Shown here: positions 44,319 to 51,399 of the stretch, one piece after another
Layout: each line of letters begins with the position of its first letter
How positions within the stretch are numbered: position 1 is the stretch's first letter
Assembly: GCA_031295385.1 (NCBI GenBank)
Contig: JAUMOL010000022.1
Location: forward strand, 1 to 64,000
Direction of reading: 5' to 3'
Length of the DNA: 64,000 bases
DNA from: Collinsella sp.
GTDB lineage: Bacteria; Actinomycetota; Coriobacteriia; Coriobacteriales; Coriobacteriaceae
The notes under the pieces: model-generated
Seen by the model: only the letters and a program-made list of their open reading frames with translations
What the model was told of the DNA's origin: nothing
The model's database searches: none
Translations under genes and position numbers: made by a program

Positions 44319-45206
44319 ATGTATGACAAAGGACCCGTGCCCGGCCGCAACGACGCTTGCTGGTGCGGCAGCGGCAAGAAATACAAGAAATGCCATAGCG
44401 CCTTTGATGAGCGCCTCGAGCGCTTGTGGGAAGAGGGCTGGGAGGTTCTGCCCCGCACGCTCTACAAGACGCCCGCCGATATCGAGGGCATCAAGCGCTC
44501 GGCAGCCATCAACGTGGGCGTGCTCGATTATGTGGGCGAGCACATCGCCGCAGGCATGACCACCAACCAGATCGACCAGATGATCTACGACTACACCGTC
44601 GAGCACGGTGGTACGCCGGCCGACCTCAACTACGAGGGCTACCCCAAGAGTGTGTGCACCTCGATCAATGATGTGGTCTGCCACGGCATTCCCTGCGATA
44701 CGGACGTGTTGCACGAGGGCGACATCATCAACGTGGACTGCTCCACGATCCTGGACGGTTACTTTAGTGATTCGAGCCGCATGTTCTGCATCGGCGAGGT
44801 CTCTGTCGAGCGCCAGCGCCTGGTCGACGTCACCCGCGCCAGCGTGGAGGCGGGTCTGGCAGCCGTCAAGCCATGGCTGCCGTTGTCCGTTATGGCCGAG
44901 GCCGTGCAAAAGACGGTCGAGGACGCCGGCTTTAGTGTGGTGCGCGAGTACGGCGGACACGGCATCGGTAAGGAGTTCCACGAGGACCCGTTTGTCGGCT
45001 TTACCACCGAGGCGCCCGATGTGGACACCATCATGGCTCCGGGCATGGTCTTTACCATCGAGCCCATGGTCAACGCCGGAGCGCCCGACATCAAGATCAG
45101 CAAGGGCGACGGTTGGTGCGTGCGCACCAAGGACGGCAGCGATTCGGCCCAGTGCGAGGTACAACTCGTGGTGACCGAGGATGGCTACGAGCTGCTGAGC
45201 TGGTAG
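44319..45206 (+). CDS. map: Type I methionine aminopeptidase with N-terminal SEC-C zinc motif
   Basis: Removes the initiator methionine from nascent proteins. The 295-aa protein begins with a SEC-C-like zinc motif PGRNDACWCGSGKKYKKCH (Cys14, Cys16, Cys25, His26). The catalytic domain shows the metal ligands: Asp in VDCSTILDGYFSDSSRMF, His in EYGGHGIGKEFHEDP, Glu in FTIEPMV and Glu in AQCEVQLVVT. The extra N-terminal motif is known in several bacterial MetAPs and is thought to mediate ribosome contact. AAAGGA precedes the ATG. It is the only copy seen in this window. Confidence 0.96.
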   Translation: MYDKGPVPGRNDACWCGSGKKYKKCHSAFDERLERLWEEGWEVLPRTLYKTPADIEGIKRSAAINVGVLDYVGEHIAAGMTTNQIDQMIYDYTVEHGGTPADLNYEGYPKSVCTSINDVVCHGIPCDTDVLHEGDIINVDCSTILDGYFSDSSRMFCIGEVSVERQRLVDVTRASVEAGLAAVKPWLPLSVMAEAVQKTVEDAGFSVVREYGGHGIGKEFHEDPFVGFTTEAPDVDTIMAPGMVFTIEPMVNAGAPDIKISKGDGWCVRTKDGSDSAQCEVQLVVTEDGYELLSW

Positions 45207-45214
45207 CCGTGCGG

Positions 45215-45260
45215 ACGCCGGATGCTGACGGGCACGCCCGTCTTGCATCCGGCGTTTTAT
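45215..45260 (+). terminator. Terminator of map with nested stem
   Basis: ACGCCGGATGC/GCATCCGGCGT outside and GACGGGC/GCCCGTC inside, followed by TTTATTT. It lies 9 bases after the stop. Confidence 0.88.
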
Positions 45261-45280
45261 TTAAACGTTTCGCCTGATAT

Positions 45281-45317
45281 AACCTGCCAAAATAAACCTG
45301 TCCCTTTTTGGCAGGTC
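45281..45317. repeat. REP-like hairpin, GGGACAGG family copy 9
   Basis: AACCTGCCAAAATAAACCTG then TCCCTTTTTGGCAGGT. It ends only 19 bases before the hydroxyacid dehydrogenase start and therefore sits in its leader, close to the ribosome-binding site. Confidence 0.9.
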
Positions 45318-45335
45318 GAGCGGAGAGGACTGCTT

Positions 45336-46271
45336 GTGAACATTCTGGTTATGTTGCCCGTCAACGACCGCCATCGCGCAATTCTTGAGTCTAGTGCTCC
45401 GGGCGAGGACTTTATCTACACGAGCGCCGATGCCGTCACGCGCGAGCAGGTCGCCGATGCCGACGTGATCCTGGGCAACATCGACCCTGACATGCTCACG
45501 GCATGCGAGCATCTCCGGCTGTTGCAATTGCAGACCGCCGGCTATGACGACTACCTTGCCGCCGGCACCGTGCCAGCCGACGCCAAGCTGTCTTGCTCGG
45601 TGGGCGCCTATGGCCAGGCCGTGAGCGAGCACATGTTTGCCATGGTCCTTTCCATGATGAAGCGCCTGCCCGACTATCACGACTTGCAGCGCGAGCATCG
45701 CTGGAAGGATTTGGGGCCGGTCACCTCGCTCAAAAACGCCAACGTGCTGGTGCTGGGCGCGGGCGACATCGGTGGCCACTTTGCCACGCTCTGCCGCAGC
45801 ATGGGCGCGCACGTCCGCGGCATCAAGCGCCATCCGCTCGTCTACCCCATTGTGTTTGAGGACATGGACGGCATGGATGCCCTGTCTGAGCGCCTGACCG
45901 AGGCTGACATCGTCGCATCCTTTATGCCCAGCACACCCGAGACCCGCGGCCTGGCGAACGCCGAGTTCTTCGCCGCGATGAAACCGGGCGCTTTCTTTGC
46001 CAACGGCGGCCGCGGCGACCTTGTGGTCGCCGACGACTTGGTTGCCGCCCTGGAGTCGGGACATCTCGCCGGCGCCGCGGTCGACGTCACCGACCCCGAA
46101 CCGTTGCCTGAGACAAGTCCACTGTGGGATGCGCCCAACATGCTCATCACGCCGCATATCTCGGGCTGGTTCCACCTGGCAGCCACGCTCAACAATGTGG
46201 TCGACATTGCCGCGGAGAATCTGCGTCACCTGCAAGCTGGCGAGACGCTTCGCTGCTGGATCGAACACTAA
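45336..46271 (+). CDS. D-isomer-specific 2-hydroxyacid dehydrogenase
   Basis: A 311-aa NAD-dependent oxidoreductase. The nucleotide-binding motif VLGAGDIGGHFA lies near residue 145; the catalytic Arg is in NGGRGDLVV, Glu in DPEPLPETSPLWD and His in LITPHISGW, in the order of the phosphoglycerate/lactate dehydrogenase family. The GTG at 45336 is preceded by GAGAGG; the longer frame upstream runs through the terminator and repeat. The substrate is not predicted. A REP-like hairpin lies in its leader. Confidence 0.9.
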   Translation: MNILVMLPVNDRHRAILESSAPGEDFIYTSADAVTREQVADADVILGNIDPDMLTACEHLRLLQLQTAGYDDYLAAGTVPADAKLSCSVGAYGQAVSEHMFAMVLSMMKRLPDYHDLQREHRWKDLGPVTSLKNANVLVLGAGDIGGHFATLCRSMGAHVRGIKRHPLVYPIVFEDMDGMDALSERLTEADIVASFMPSTPETRGLANAEFFAAMKPGAFFANGGRGDLVVADDLVAALESGHLAGAAVDVTDPEPLPETSPLWDAPNMLITPHISGWFHLAATLNNVVDIAAENLRHLQAGETLRCWIEH

Positions 46272-46278
46272 TCTTGTT

Positions 46279-46300
46279 CCGCCGTTCTAACGAACGGCGG
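46279..46300 (+). terminator. Short GC-rich hairpin after the dehydrogenase gene
   Basis: CCGCCGTTC/GAACGGCGG with a 4-base loop directly after the stop; no T-run follows, so termination may rely on the larger structure at 46323. Confidence 0.5.
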
Positions 46301-46322
46301 ACCGGTCGACGCTGCGCGCCGC

Positions 46323-46409
46323 CCAGAGCGAACAATTTGCCATTCAAAAGGCAAGGCATGACCAGAAGGTCTATGCCTTGCCTTTTTCATGCCAACTTGT
46401 TCGCTCTGG
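46323..46409. terminator. Nested palindrome / bidirectional terminator
   Basis: Outer arms CCAGAGCGAACAA and TTGTTCGCTCTGG (13 bp perfect), inner arms AAAAGGCAAGGCAT and ATGCCTTGCCTTTT (14 bp perfect), central GACC/GGTC hairpin. It lies between the convergent dehydrogenase and M18 genes and has T- and A-runs on the inner arms. Confidence 0.75.
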
Positions 46410-46492
46410 ACATCGCTCGCTGACGTTTGCTCAACCTGCGGTGTCATAACAATTCTGTCCAGCTGTTGGCATTGCGGCATTTGCCCAAATAA

Positions 46493-46530
46493 AACCTGCC
46501 AAAGTAAACCTGTCCCTTTTTGGCAGATTT
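46493..46530. repeat. REP-like hairpin, GGGACAGG family copy 10
   Basis: AACCTGCCAAAGTAAACCTG then TCCCTTTTTGGCAG, ending at the stop codon of the M18 gene. Confidence 0.9.
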
Positions 46531-47915
46531 TAGAGCTCCACGCTTTCGGCGCCGTTGATGGTTAGGTTTCGCTCGTAGAAGGCGGTGAGGGCGCGGATGG
46601 CGTACATCACGTCGCGTACGCCGCCGGTCTCGTAGCTCGAGTGCATGGCCAGCTGCGGCAGGCCCACGTCCACGGCATGCATGCTCGCCTGCATATTCGA
46701 CAGGTTGCCCAGGGTGGAACCGCCGGCCATGTCGCTCTTGTTGGCGAAAGCCTGCGTTGGCACGTCGGCGTCATCGCAGATGGCCTGGAACACCGCGCGG
46801 CTAAAGGCATCGGTGCAGTAGTGCTGGTTAGCAGCTTCCTTGACGACGATGCCGCCGTTAAGCACCACCTGGTTGCGGGCATCGCACTTCTCGGCATGAT
46901 TGGGATGCACGGCATGTGCGTTGTCGCAGCTCACGAGCATCGAGGCGGCAAGTGCGCGGTGATACGATTCGTCGTCAAAGCCCAGCGAGCCGTTAATGCG
47001 GCGTAGCGCATCGGCCAAGAAAGTCGACATAGCACCCTGCTTGGTCTCGGAGCCAACCTCCTCGTTATCAAAGCAGCAGAAAACCGAGACGTCGTGCGCA
47101 TTCTCGGCACCCAAAAATGCCTGCAGCGAGGTATAGGCGCAGGCCAGGTCGTCAAGTTTGGGCGTCGAGATAAACTCGTCGGCCCAACCCCAAATGCGCG
47201 CATCCTGACGATTGACCAGGAACAGATCGCGGCCCAAAATTTGCTCGGGCTCAACGTCCAGCTCATCGGCAATCAGAGCGTCAAAATCTCCCTGCTTGAG
47301 TTCACCGGCGCTGATGAGCGGGCACAGGTCAACGGCTCGGTTGGGAGCAAAGCTCTCGTTAACGCCACGGTTCATATGGATGGCAAGGCTCGGAATAATG
47401 GCAACCTCGCGCTCGGTGGCAAGCAGGCGGCTCTCAATACGGTCGCCCTCGCGCACCAGTACGCGGCCCGCGAGCGCCAGCGGACGATCGAACCAGGTGT
47501 AGTCGATCATGCCGCCGTAGGCCTCGGTGTTCAGACGCAGCGTCTCGCCTGCGCCGTCGAGCTCGGGGACGGCCTTAACCTTAAACGTAGGCGAGTCGCT
47601 GTGCGACGCCGTCAGCTGAAAATGGTAGTCGCCGGCAACGCCGTCCTCTCCCCACGTCGCGGCCAGGTCCTCGCCCACCTTAAAGGCAACAACGCTCGAG
47701 GTGTTGCGCTGCGTGTAATAACGCCCGCCCGGCTCGATATCCCACGCCGCATTCTCGGGCAGGTAGGTAAAGCCCGCCTCGTCGAGCTCGGCCATAATGG
47801 TCGCCGCCGTATGGAACATGCTGGGGCATGCCTCGATAAAGTCGATAAGGTCGTTGGCAGCCTCGATATCGTCGGCCGTCACGTGCGCGCGCTCGGGCGC
47901 TTCCTGATCCGTCAT
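46530..47915 (-). CDS. M18 family aminopeptidase
   Basis: A 461-aa di-zinc aminopeptidase. Metal ligands and catalytic residues appear in order: His in TASHSDSPTFKVK, Asp in STPKLDDLACAY, Glu-Glu in FDNEEVGSETKQGA, Asp in VSCDNAHAVHPNH and His in AMHSSYETGG. M18 enzymes release N-terminal acidic or neutral residues from peptides in the cytoplasm. The ATG at 47915 has AAGGGGAG four bases upstream; upstream in-frame starts lack it. It may complement the OPT transporter in peptide use. Confidence 0.94.
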   Translation of the reverse strand: MTDQEAPERAHVTADDIEAANDLIDFIEACPSMFHTAATIMAELDEAGFTYLPENAAWDIEPGGRYYTQRNTSSVVAFKVGEDLAATWGEDGVAGDYHFQLTASHSDSPTFKVKAVPELDGAGETLRLNTEAYGGMIDYTWFDRPLALAGRVLVREGDRIESRLLATEREVAIIPSLAIHMNRGVNESFAPNRAVDLCPLISAGELKQGDFDALIADELDVEPEQILGRDLFLVNRQDARIWGWADEFISTPKLDDLACAYTSLQAFLGAENAHDVSVFCCFDNEEVGSETKQGAMSTFLADALRRINGSLGFDDESYHRALAASMLVSCDNAHAVHPNHAEKCDARNQVVLNGGIVVKEAANQHYCTDAFSRAVFQAICDDADVPTQAFANKSDMAGGSTLGNLSNMQASMHAVDVGLPQLAMHSSYETGGVRDVMYAIRALTAFYERNLTINGAESVEL

Positions 47916-48076
47916 GCTCTCCCCTTTCGCTGGGTTGATGGTCCCCTCCAGCATACCCCGCCACGCCAGTGCCGCACGCTTCATTCCGCGTTTAATCCCG
48001 CACCGCTCGCCAAGTTGAGCCATAATGCCCGCGCACCTTTTGCGACAATTACGCTAACAGGACGAGAGGAGCCGTC

Positions 48077-49162
48077 ATGAAGCCACGTAACATTGCCATC
48101 GCCTGCGGTGTCGCGGGAGTCGCCGTCGGCCTTGCCGCTGCCACCGGTATCGTTTATCACAAGCAAATCAAGTCCGCCGCGTCGCTCAAACGCTTGACCG
48201 GCTACGCGGATGGCTATGACCTGTACGCAATCGACATCGCCTACGACTACGATCTTGATCGCATCATCGCCGCTGGCGTGCGCGACGACCAGGCCTACAT
48301 CGATGCCGTGGTGGCGCAGGTGCTGCCCGGTGTGCCGGTACATGTCCAGGCGCCCCAGTTTGCCTGCAGCGCTTTTGTCGCCGTAGATGCCGAAGGCCGC
48401 GTGCGCACCGGTCGCAATTACGATTTTAAAGACGACACCTCGGCGCTGCTGGTGCGCAATCACCCACGCGGCAGCTACGCCTCCATCGGCTTTGCGGCCC
48501 TCAATAACCTGGGAGCCAACACTCCACTTGACTCCGTCGCCGGACGCGCCGCCGCACTCATGGGCCCGTTTGCCCAGCTCGACGGTGTTAACGAATGCGG
48601 CGTGTCCATTGCCGTACTCACCCTGGATTCCAAGCCCTGTGACCAGGACACGCAACGCCCCGTCATCAACACTTCGCTCGCCATCCGTCTGGTGCTCGAC
48701 CGCGCGGCCACCACGCAAGAGGCCGTCGACCTGCTTTCCGCCTACGACATGCACGCCATGGCCGGACGCGATTACCACTTCTTTATCAACGACGCCGCCG
48801 GTGACGCGCGCGTAGTAGAGTGGGATCCGCGCGATCCGGACCGCGCTTTCAAAGCGACTCCTGTACGCCAGGTTACGAACTTCTACGCCTGCTATGGCGA
48901 CGAAGTGCTGCCCAACCAAAAGAATGGCGAGCTGGGCCATGGTAAAGAGCGCGCCGTCGCAATCGCCGATGTCCTCGACGCCCATGCCGGCGCCCAAGAC
49001 GAGACAGTCGCTTGGAAGGCCCTGCGCGCTGCGGCGCAAGAGCCCAATCCGGAAGACATCACCAGCAACACGCAGTGGTCGGTCGTCTTTGACAATACCG
49101 AGCCCGCTGCCGCCATCACGCTGCGCCGCCACTGGGGCAACGTCGATGCCTTCGCACTGTAA
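48077..49162 (+). CDS. Linear amide C-N hydrolase (choloylglycine hydrolase family)
   Basis: A 361-aa Ntn hydrolase-like protein with an N-terminal hydrophobic segment (about residues 6-26) that could be a signal anchor. The candidate nucleophile is Cys97 in FACSAFVAVDAEGRVRTGRN, with the GRNYDF motif usual after it. Family members include bile-salt hydrolases, penicillin V acylases and C45-like acyltransferases. In mature enzymes the Cys is N-terminal, so cleavage before residue 97 would be needed, or the protein is atypical. The long N-terminal part is unusual. Bile-salt hydrolysis cannot be claimed from the sequence. Confidence 0.8.
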   Translation: MKPRNIAIACGVAGVAVGLAAATGIVYHKQIKSAASLKRLTGYADGYDLYAIDIAYDYDLDRIIAAGVRDDQAYIDAVVAQVLPGVPVHVQAPQFACSAFVAVDAEGRVRTGRNYDFKDDTSALLVRNHPRGSYASIGFAALNNLGANTPLDSVAGRAAALMGPFAQLDGVNECGVSIAVLTLDSKPCDQDTQRPVINTSLAIRLVLDRAATTQEAVDLLSAYDMHAMAGRDYHFFINDAAGDARVVEWDPRDPDRAFKATPVRQVTNFYACYGDEVLPNQKNGELGHGKERAVAIADVLDAHAGAQDETVAWKALRAAAQEPNPEDITSNTQWSVVFDNTEPAAAITLRRHWGNVDAFAL

Positions 49163-49230
49163 GGAGCCAGGCCCGTCGACCTTACGTTCCCTGACGTTGC
49201 TTACATTTCCATACGCTTGAGCTAACACGT

Positions 49231-49263
49231 TTTACCCCCGTATCAACAGTGTGCGGGGGTAAA
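49231..49263. terminator. Hairpin between the C-N hydrolase and pfkA genes
   Basis: TTTACCCCCG/CGGGGGTAAA, a perfect 10-bp stem with a 13-base loop. No T-run follows on the plus strand. It could end the hydrolase transcript or lie in the pfkA leader. Confidence 0.5.
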
Positions 49264-49301
49264 CTTATGCGCATGTTATAACTTGCCCGGAAGGATTCAT
49301 C

Positions 49302-50381
49302 ATGCTCAGGATCGGTCTTCTTACCAGTGGCGGCGACTGCCAGGCGCTCAACGCCACCATGCGCGGCATCGTCAAAACGCTTATGACCAATAGCGAAGAA
49401 CCTATCGAGATCTACGGTTTTGAGGACGGCTACCAGGGCCTTATCTACAGCAGGTTCCGCGTCATGACGCCCGCCGATTTTAGCGGTATCCTCACCCGCG
49501 GCGGCACCATCCTAGGCACGAGCCGTACACCGTTCAAGCGTCTGGATACCCCCGAGGCCGATGGTGTCGAGAAGGTGCCGGCGATGGTCCACACCTATCA
49601 CAAGCTACAGCTCGACTGCCTGTTTATGCTGGGCGGAAACGGCTCCACCAAGACCGCCAACCGCCTGCGCGAAGAGGGCCTCAACGTTATCGCCCTGCCC
49701 AAGACCATCGATAACGACACCTGGGGCACCGAGCTGACGTTTGGCTTTACGAGCGCCATCGACGTCGCCACCAAGTGCATCGACGACATCCACACTACCG
49801 CCTCGAGCCACGGCCGCGTGTTTGTCATCGAGATCATGGGCCACAAGGTCGGCTGGATCCCGCTGTACGCCGGCGTCGCGGGCGGTGCGGACGTTATCTT
49901 GATTCCCGAGATTCCCTACGACATGGATAACGTCATCAAGACCATTGAGCATCGCATGGAAACCGGCAGCCGCTTTACCATCGTGGCCGTCGCCGAGGGC
50001 GCCATCTCCAAGGAGGACGCGGCGCTGTCCAAGAAGGAATACAAGAAGAAGCTCGCCGAGCGCACGAGCCCGTCAATCGTGTACGACATCGCCAAGGAGA
50101 TCGAGGCCAAGACCGGTCGCGAGACCCGCGTCGCCATCCCCGGCCACACGCAGCGCGGCGGCCAGCCCGATGCCCAGGACCGCATCTTTGCGACCCAGTG
50201 CGGCGTCGAGGCCGCGCTTGGCTGCCTGCGCGGCGAGTTTGGCTACATGATCGCCCTGCGCGACGGCAAGATGTGCCACATGCCGCTCGAGGAGGTCGCC
50301 GGCAAGCTCAAGTATGTCGATCCCCAGAGCGACCTGGTACGCGAGGCCAAGGCGTTGGGCATCAGCTTCGGCGACGAATAG
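49302..50381 (+). CDS. pfkA: 6-phosphofructokinase
   Basis: A 359-aa phosphofructokinase with LLTSGGDCQALNATMRGIV at the start, GGNGS at 111-115, PKTIDND at 133-139 and HTQRGGQPDAQD near residue 285. Gly114 corresponds to the residue that marks ATP-dependent enzymes, while Lys134 is the residue typical of pyrophosphate-dependent ones; Asn113 replaces the usual Asp. The phosphoryl donor (ATP or PPi) is therefore not certain. GGAAGG precedes the ATG. It commits fructose-6-phosphate to glycolysis. Confidence 0.92.
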   Translation: MLRIGLLTSGGDCQALNATMRGIVKTLMTNSEEPIEIYGFEDGYQGLIYSRFRVMTPADFSGILTRGGTILGTSRTPFKRLDTPEADGVEKVPAMVHTYHKLQLDCLFMLGGNGSTKTANRLREEGLNVIALPKTIDNDTWGTELTFGFTSAIDVATKCIDDIHTTASSHGRVFVIEIMGHKVGWIPLYAGVAGGADVILIPEIPYDMDNVIKTIEHRMETGSRFTIVAVAEGAISKEDAALSKKEYKKKLAERTSPSIVYDIAKEIEAKTGRETRVAIPGHTQRGGQPDAQDRIFATQCGVEAALGCLRGEFGYMIALRDGKMCHMPLEEVAGKLKYVDPQSDLVREAKALGISFGDE

Positions 50382-50404
50382 CCTCGGCCGAAATCTATCT
50401 CATC

Positions 50405-50501
50405 GGGCCCTCCGACCCCGCCCGACGTATTTCGATTTGGCTCCTCCCTTGACTCCGTCAAAGGTCGCCAATCGAAATCGTCGGGCGGGGTCGGAGGGCC
50501 C
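50405..50501. repeat. Nested 97-bp palindrome downstream of pfkA
   Basis: Perfect 23-bp outer arms (50405-50427, 50479-50501; containing CTCCGACCCCGCCCGACG), a second ATTTCGATT-GGC arm with one bulge and a central TTGAC/GTCAA hairpin. The outer arm starts 24 bases after the pfkA stop; no T-run follows. Confidence 0.85.
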
Positions 50502-50562
50502 TGCGTTTACATACTCGCCGAGGTTATTCGTCTTCTTGCTGCGGGTGCCTGGCCTGAAATTC

Positions 50563-50629
50563 AGTTGCGGTGAAATAGTTCCTGCTTAGCCCGCAAATGG
50601 CTGAATCTAGGAACTATTCCACCGCAACT
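50563..50629. repeat. Paired-palindrome element AGTTGCGGTGA, copy B
   Basis: Arms AGTTGCGGTGAAATAGTTCC (plus one base) at 50563-50583 and the complement at 50609-50629 match at 20 of 21. The 25-base loop shares short blocks (TGYTTA, GCTNAATC) with copy A at 44200. Confidence 0.9.
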
Positions 50630-50683
50630 TACGTATGATCGGAGCGGCTACAGCACAAGCGTCGGCGTTCGTTTGATGGTCCG

Positions 50684-50841
50684 CCACGAAAAGGGGCTAT
50701 CTACTACGTTTAACTCGATGGGGCCAACCATGACCGCCCTTTTCGAAAATCGACAGGCCTTCTACCTGCGGTTTTATTTTTCGTTTTCCCGGCATAGTTG
50801 AGGGTATCCAATTAAACGTAGTAGATAGGCCCGTTTTGTGG
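50684..50841. repeat. 158-bp inverted-repeat element with reversed AAAACCGCAGGTA core
   Basis: 30-bp arms (50684-50713 and 50812-50841) match at 27 of 30 and include CTATCTACTACGTTTAA. The interior holds TACCTGCGGTTTT at 50763-50775, the complement of the core in the element at 19821-19950. No ORF is present. Confidence 0.8.
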
Positions 50842-50960
50842 CATACAACCTATTCAGGCCCAATCTCGAAGGCTAAAGAGAGCCTCTCATCAACGCTTGC
50901 GGGCGAAAACAAAATAGAATGAAAGGCAAATGGAAAGCCCGTTTGACGAGCGGAGGACAT

Positions 50961-51281
50961 ATGCGCGACGTAGCCGAAAGCGACTGGAAGCTGTTTAAGA
51001 AAATGCTTCCTCAATGGCAAGAACGTTATATGGAAAAGCTCATCGGCCAGTACGTTGAGATACTGAACGGCGACAGCGAAGCGTCCAGTAGATTTTGGGC
51101 ACTAGAAGAGCACCTCAATAGAGACAAGCTGTCCTCAGGCGTAATTGCAAACGATATTCGCCGCAGCACAATGCACCGCGAGATGGCCAATTTGCTTATC
51201 GACAGCGTGATCACCCTTGACGACCTTGACGGTTTTACCGAGGACATTAAGAGCTATGCGCAACACTGGATTGGACAGTAA
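50961..51281 (+). CDS. Small conserved-looking cytoplasmic protein of unknown function
   Basis: A 106-aa soluble, mostly helical, charged protein without membrane segment or signal. The ATG at 50961 has GGAGG four bases upstream; an earlier in-frame ATG at 50919 has no such site. The phrase MRDVAESDWKLFKKMLPQWQ followed by YMEKLIGQYVEIL resembles a small family often seen in gut Firmicutes and Actinobacteria with uninformative names. No function is assigned. It is isolated in an island of inverted-repeat elements. Confidence 0.75.
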   Translation: MRDVAESDWKLFKKMLPQWQERYMEKLIGQYVEILNGDSEASSRFWALEEHLNRDKLSSGVIANDIRRSTMHREMANLLIDSVITLDDLDGFTEDIKSYAQHWIGQ

Positions 51282-51362
51282 GAGCACTGAGCGACAAACA
51301 TCCCCAGCAAAACGGGCCAAACGCCGGGCCACCTAATGGTTGCCCGGCGTTTGGCCAGATAA

Positions 51363-51399
51363 AACCTGCCATAATAAACCTGTCCCTTTTTGGCAGGTT
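51363..51399. repeat. REP-like hairpin, GGGACAGG family copy 11
   Basis: AACCTGCCATAATAAACCTG, then TCCCTTTTTGGCAGGTT. The right arm overlaps the stop codon of the FtsX-type permease gene. Confidence 0.9.
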
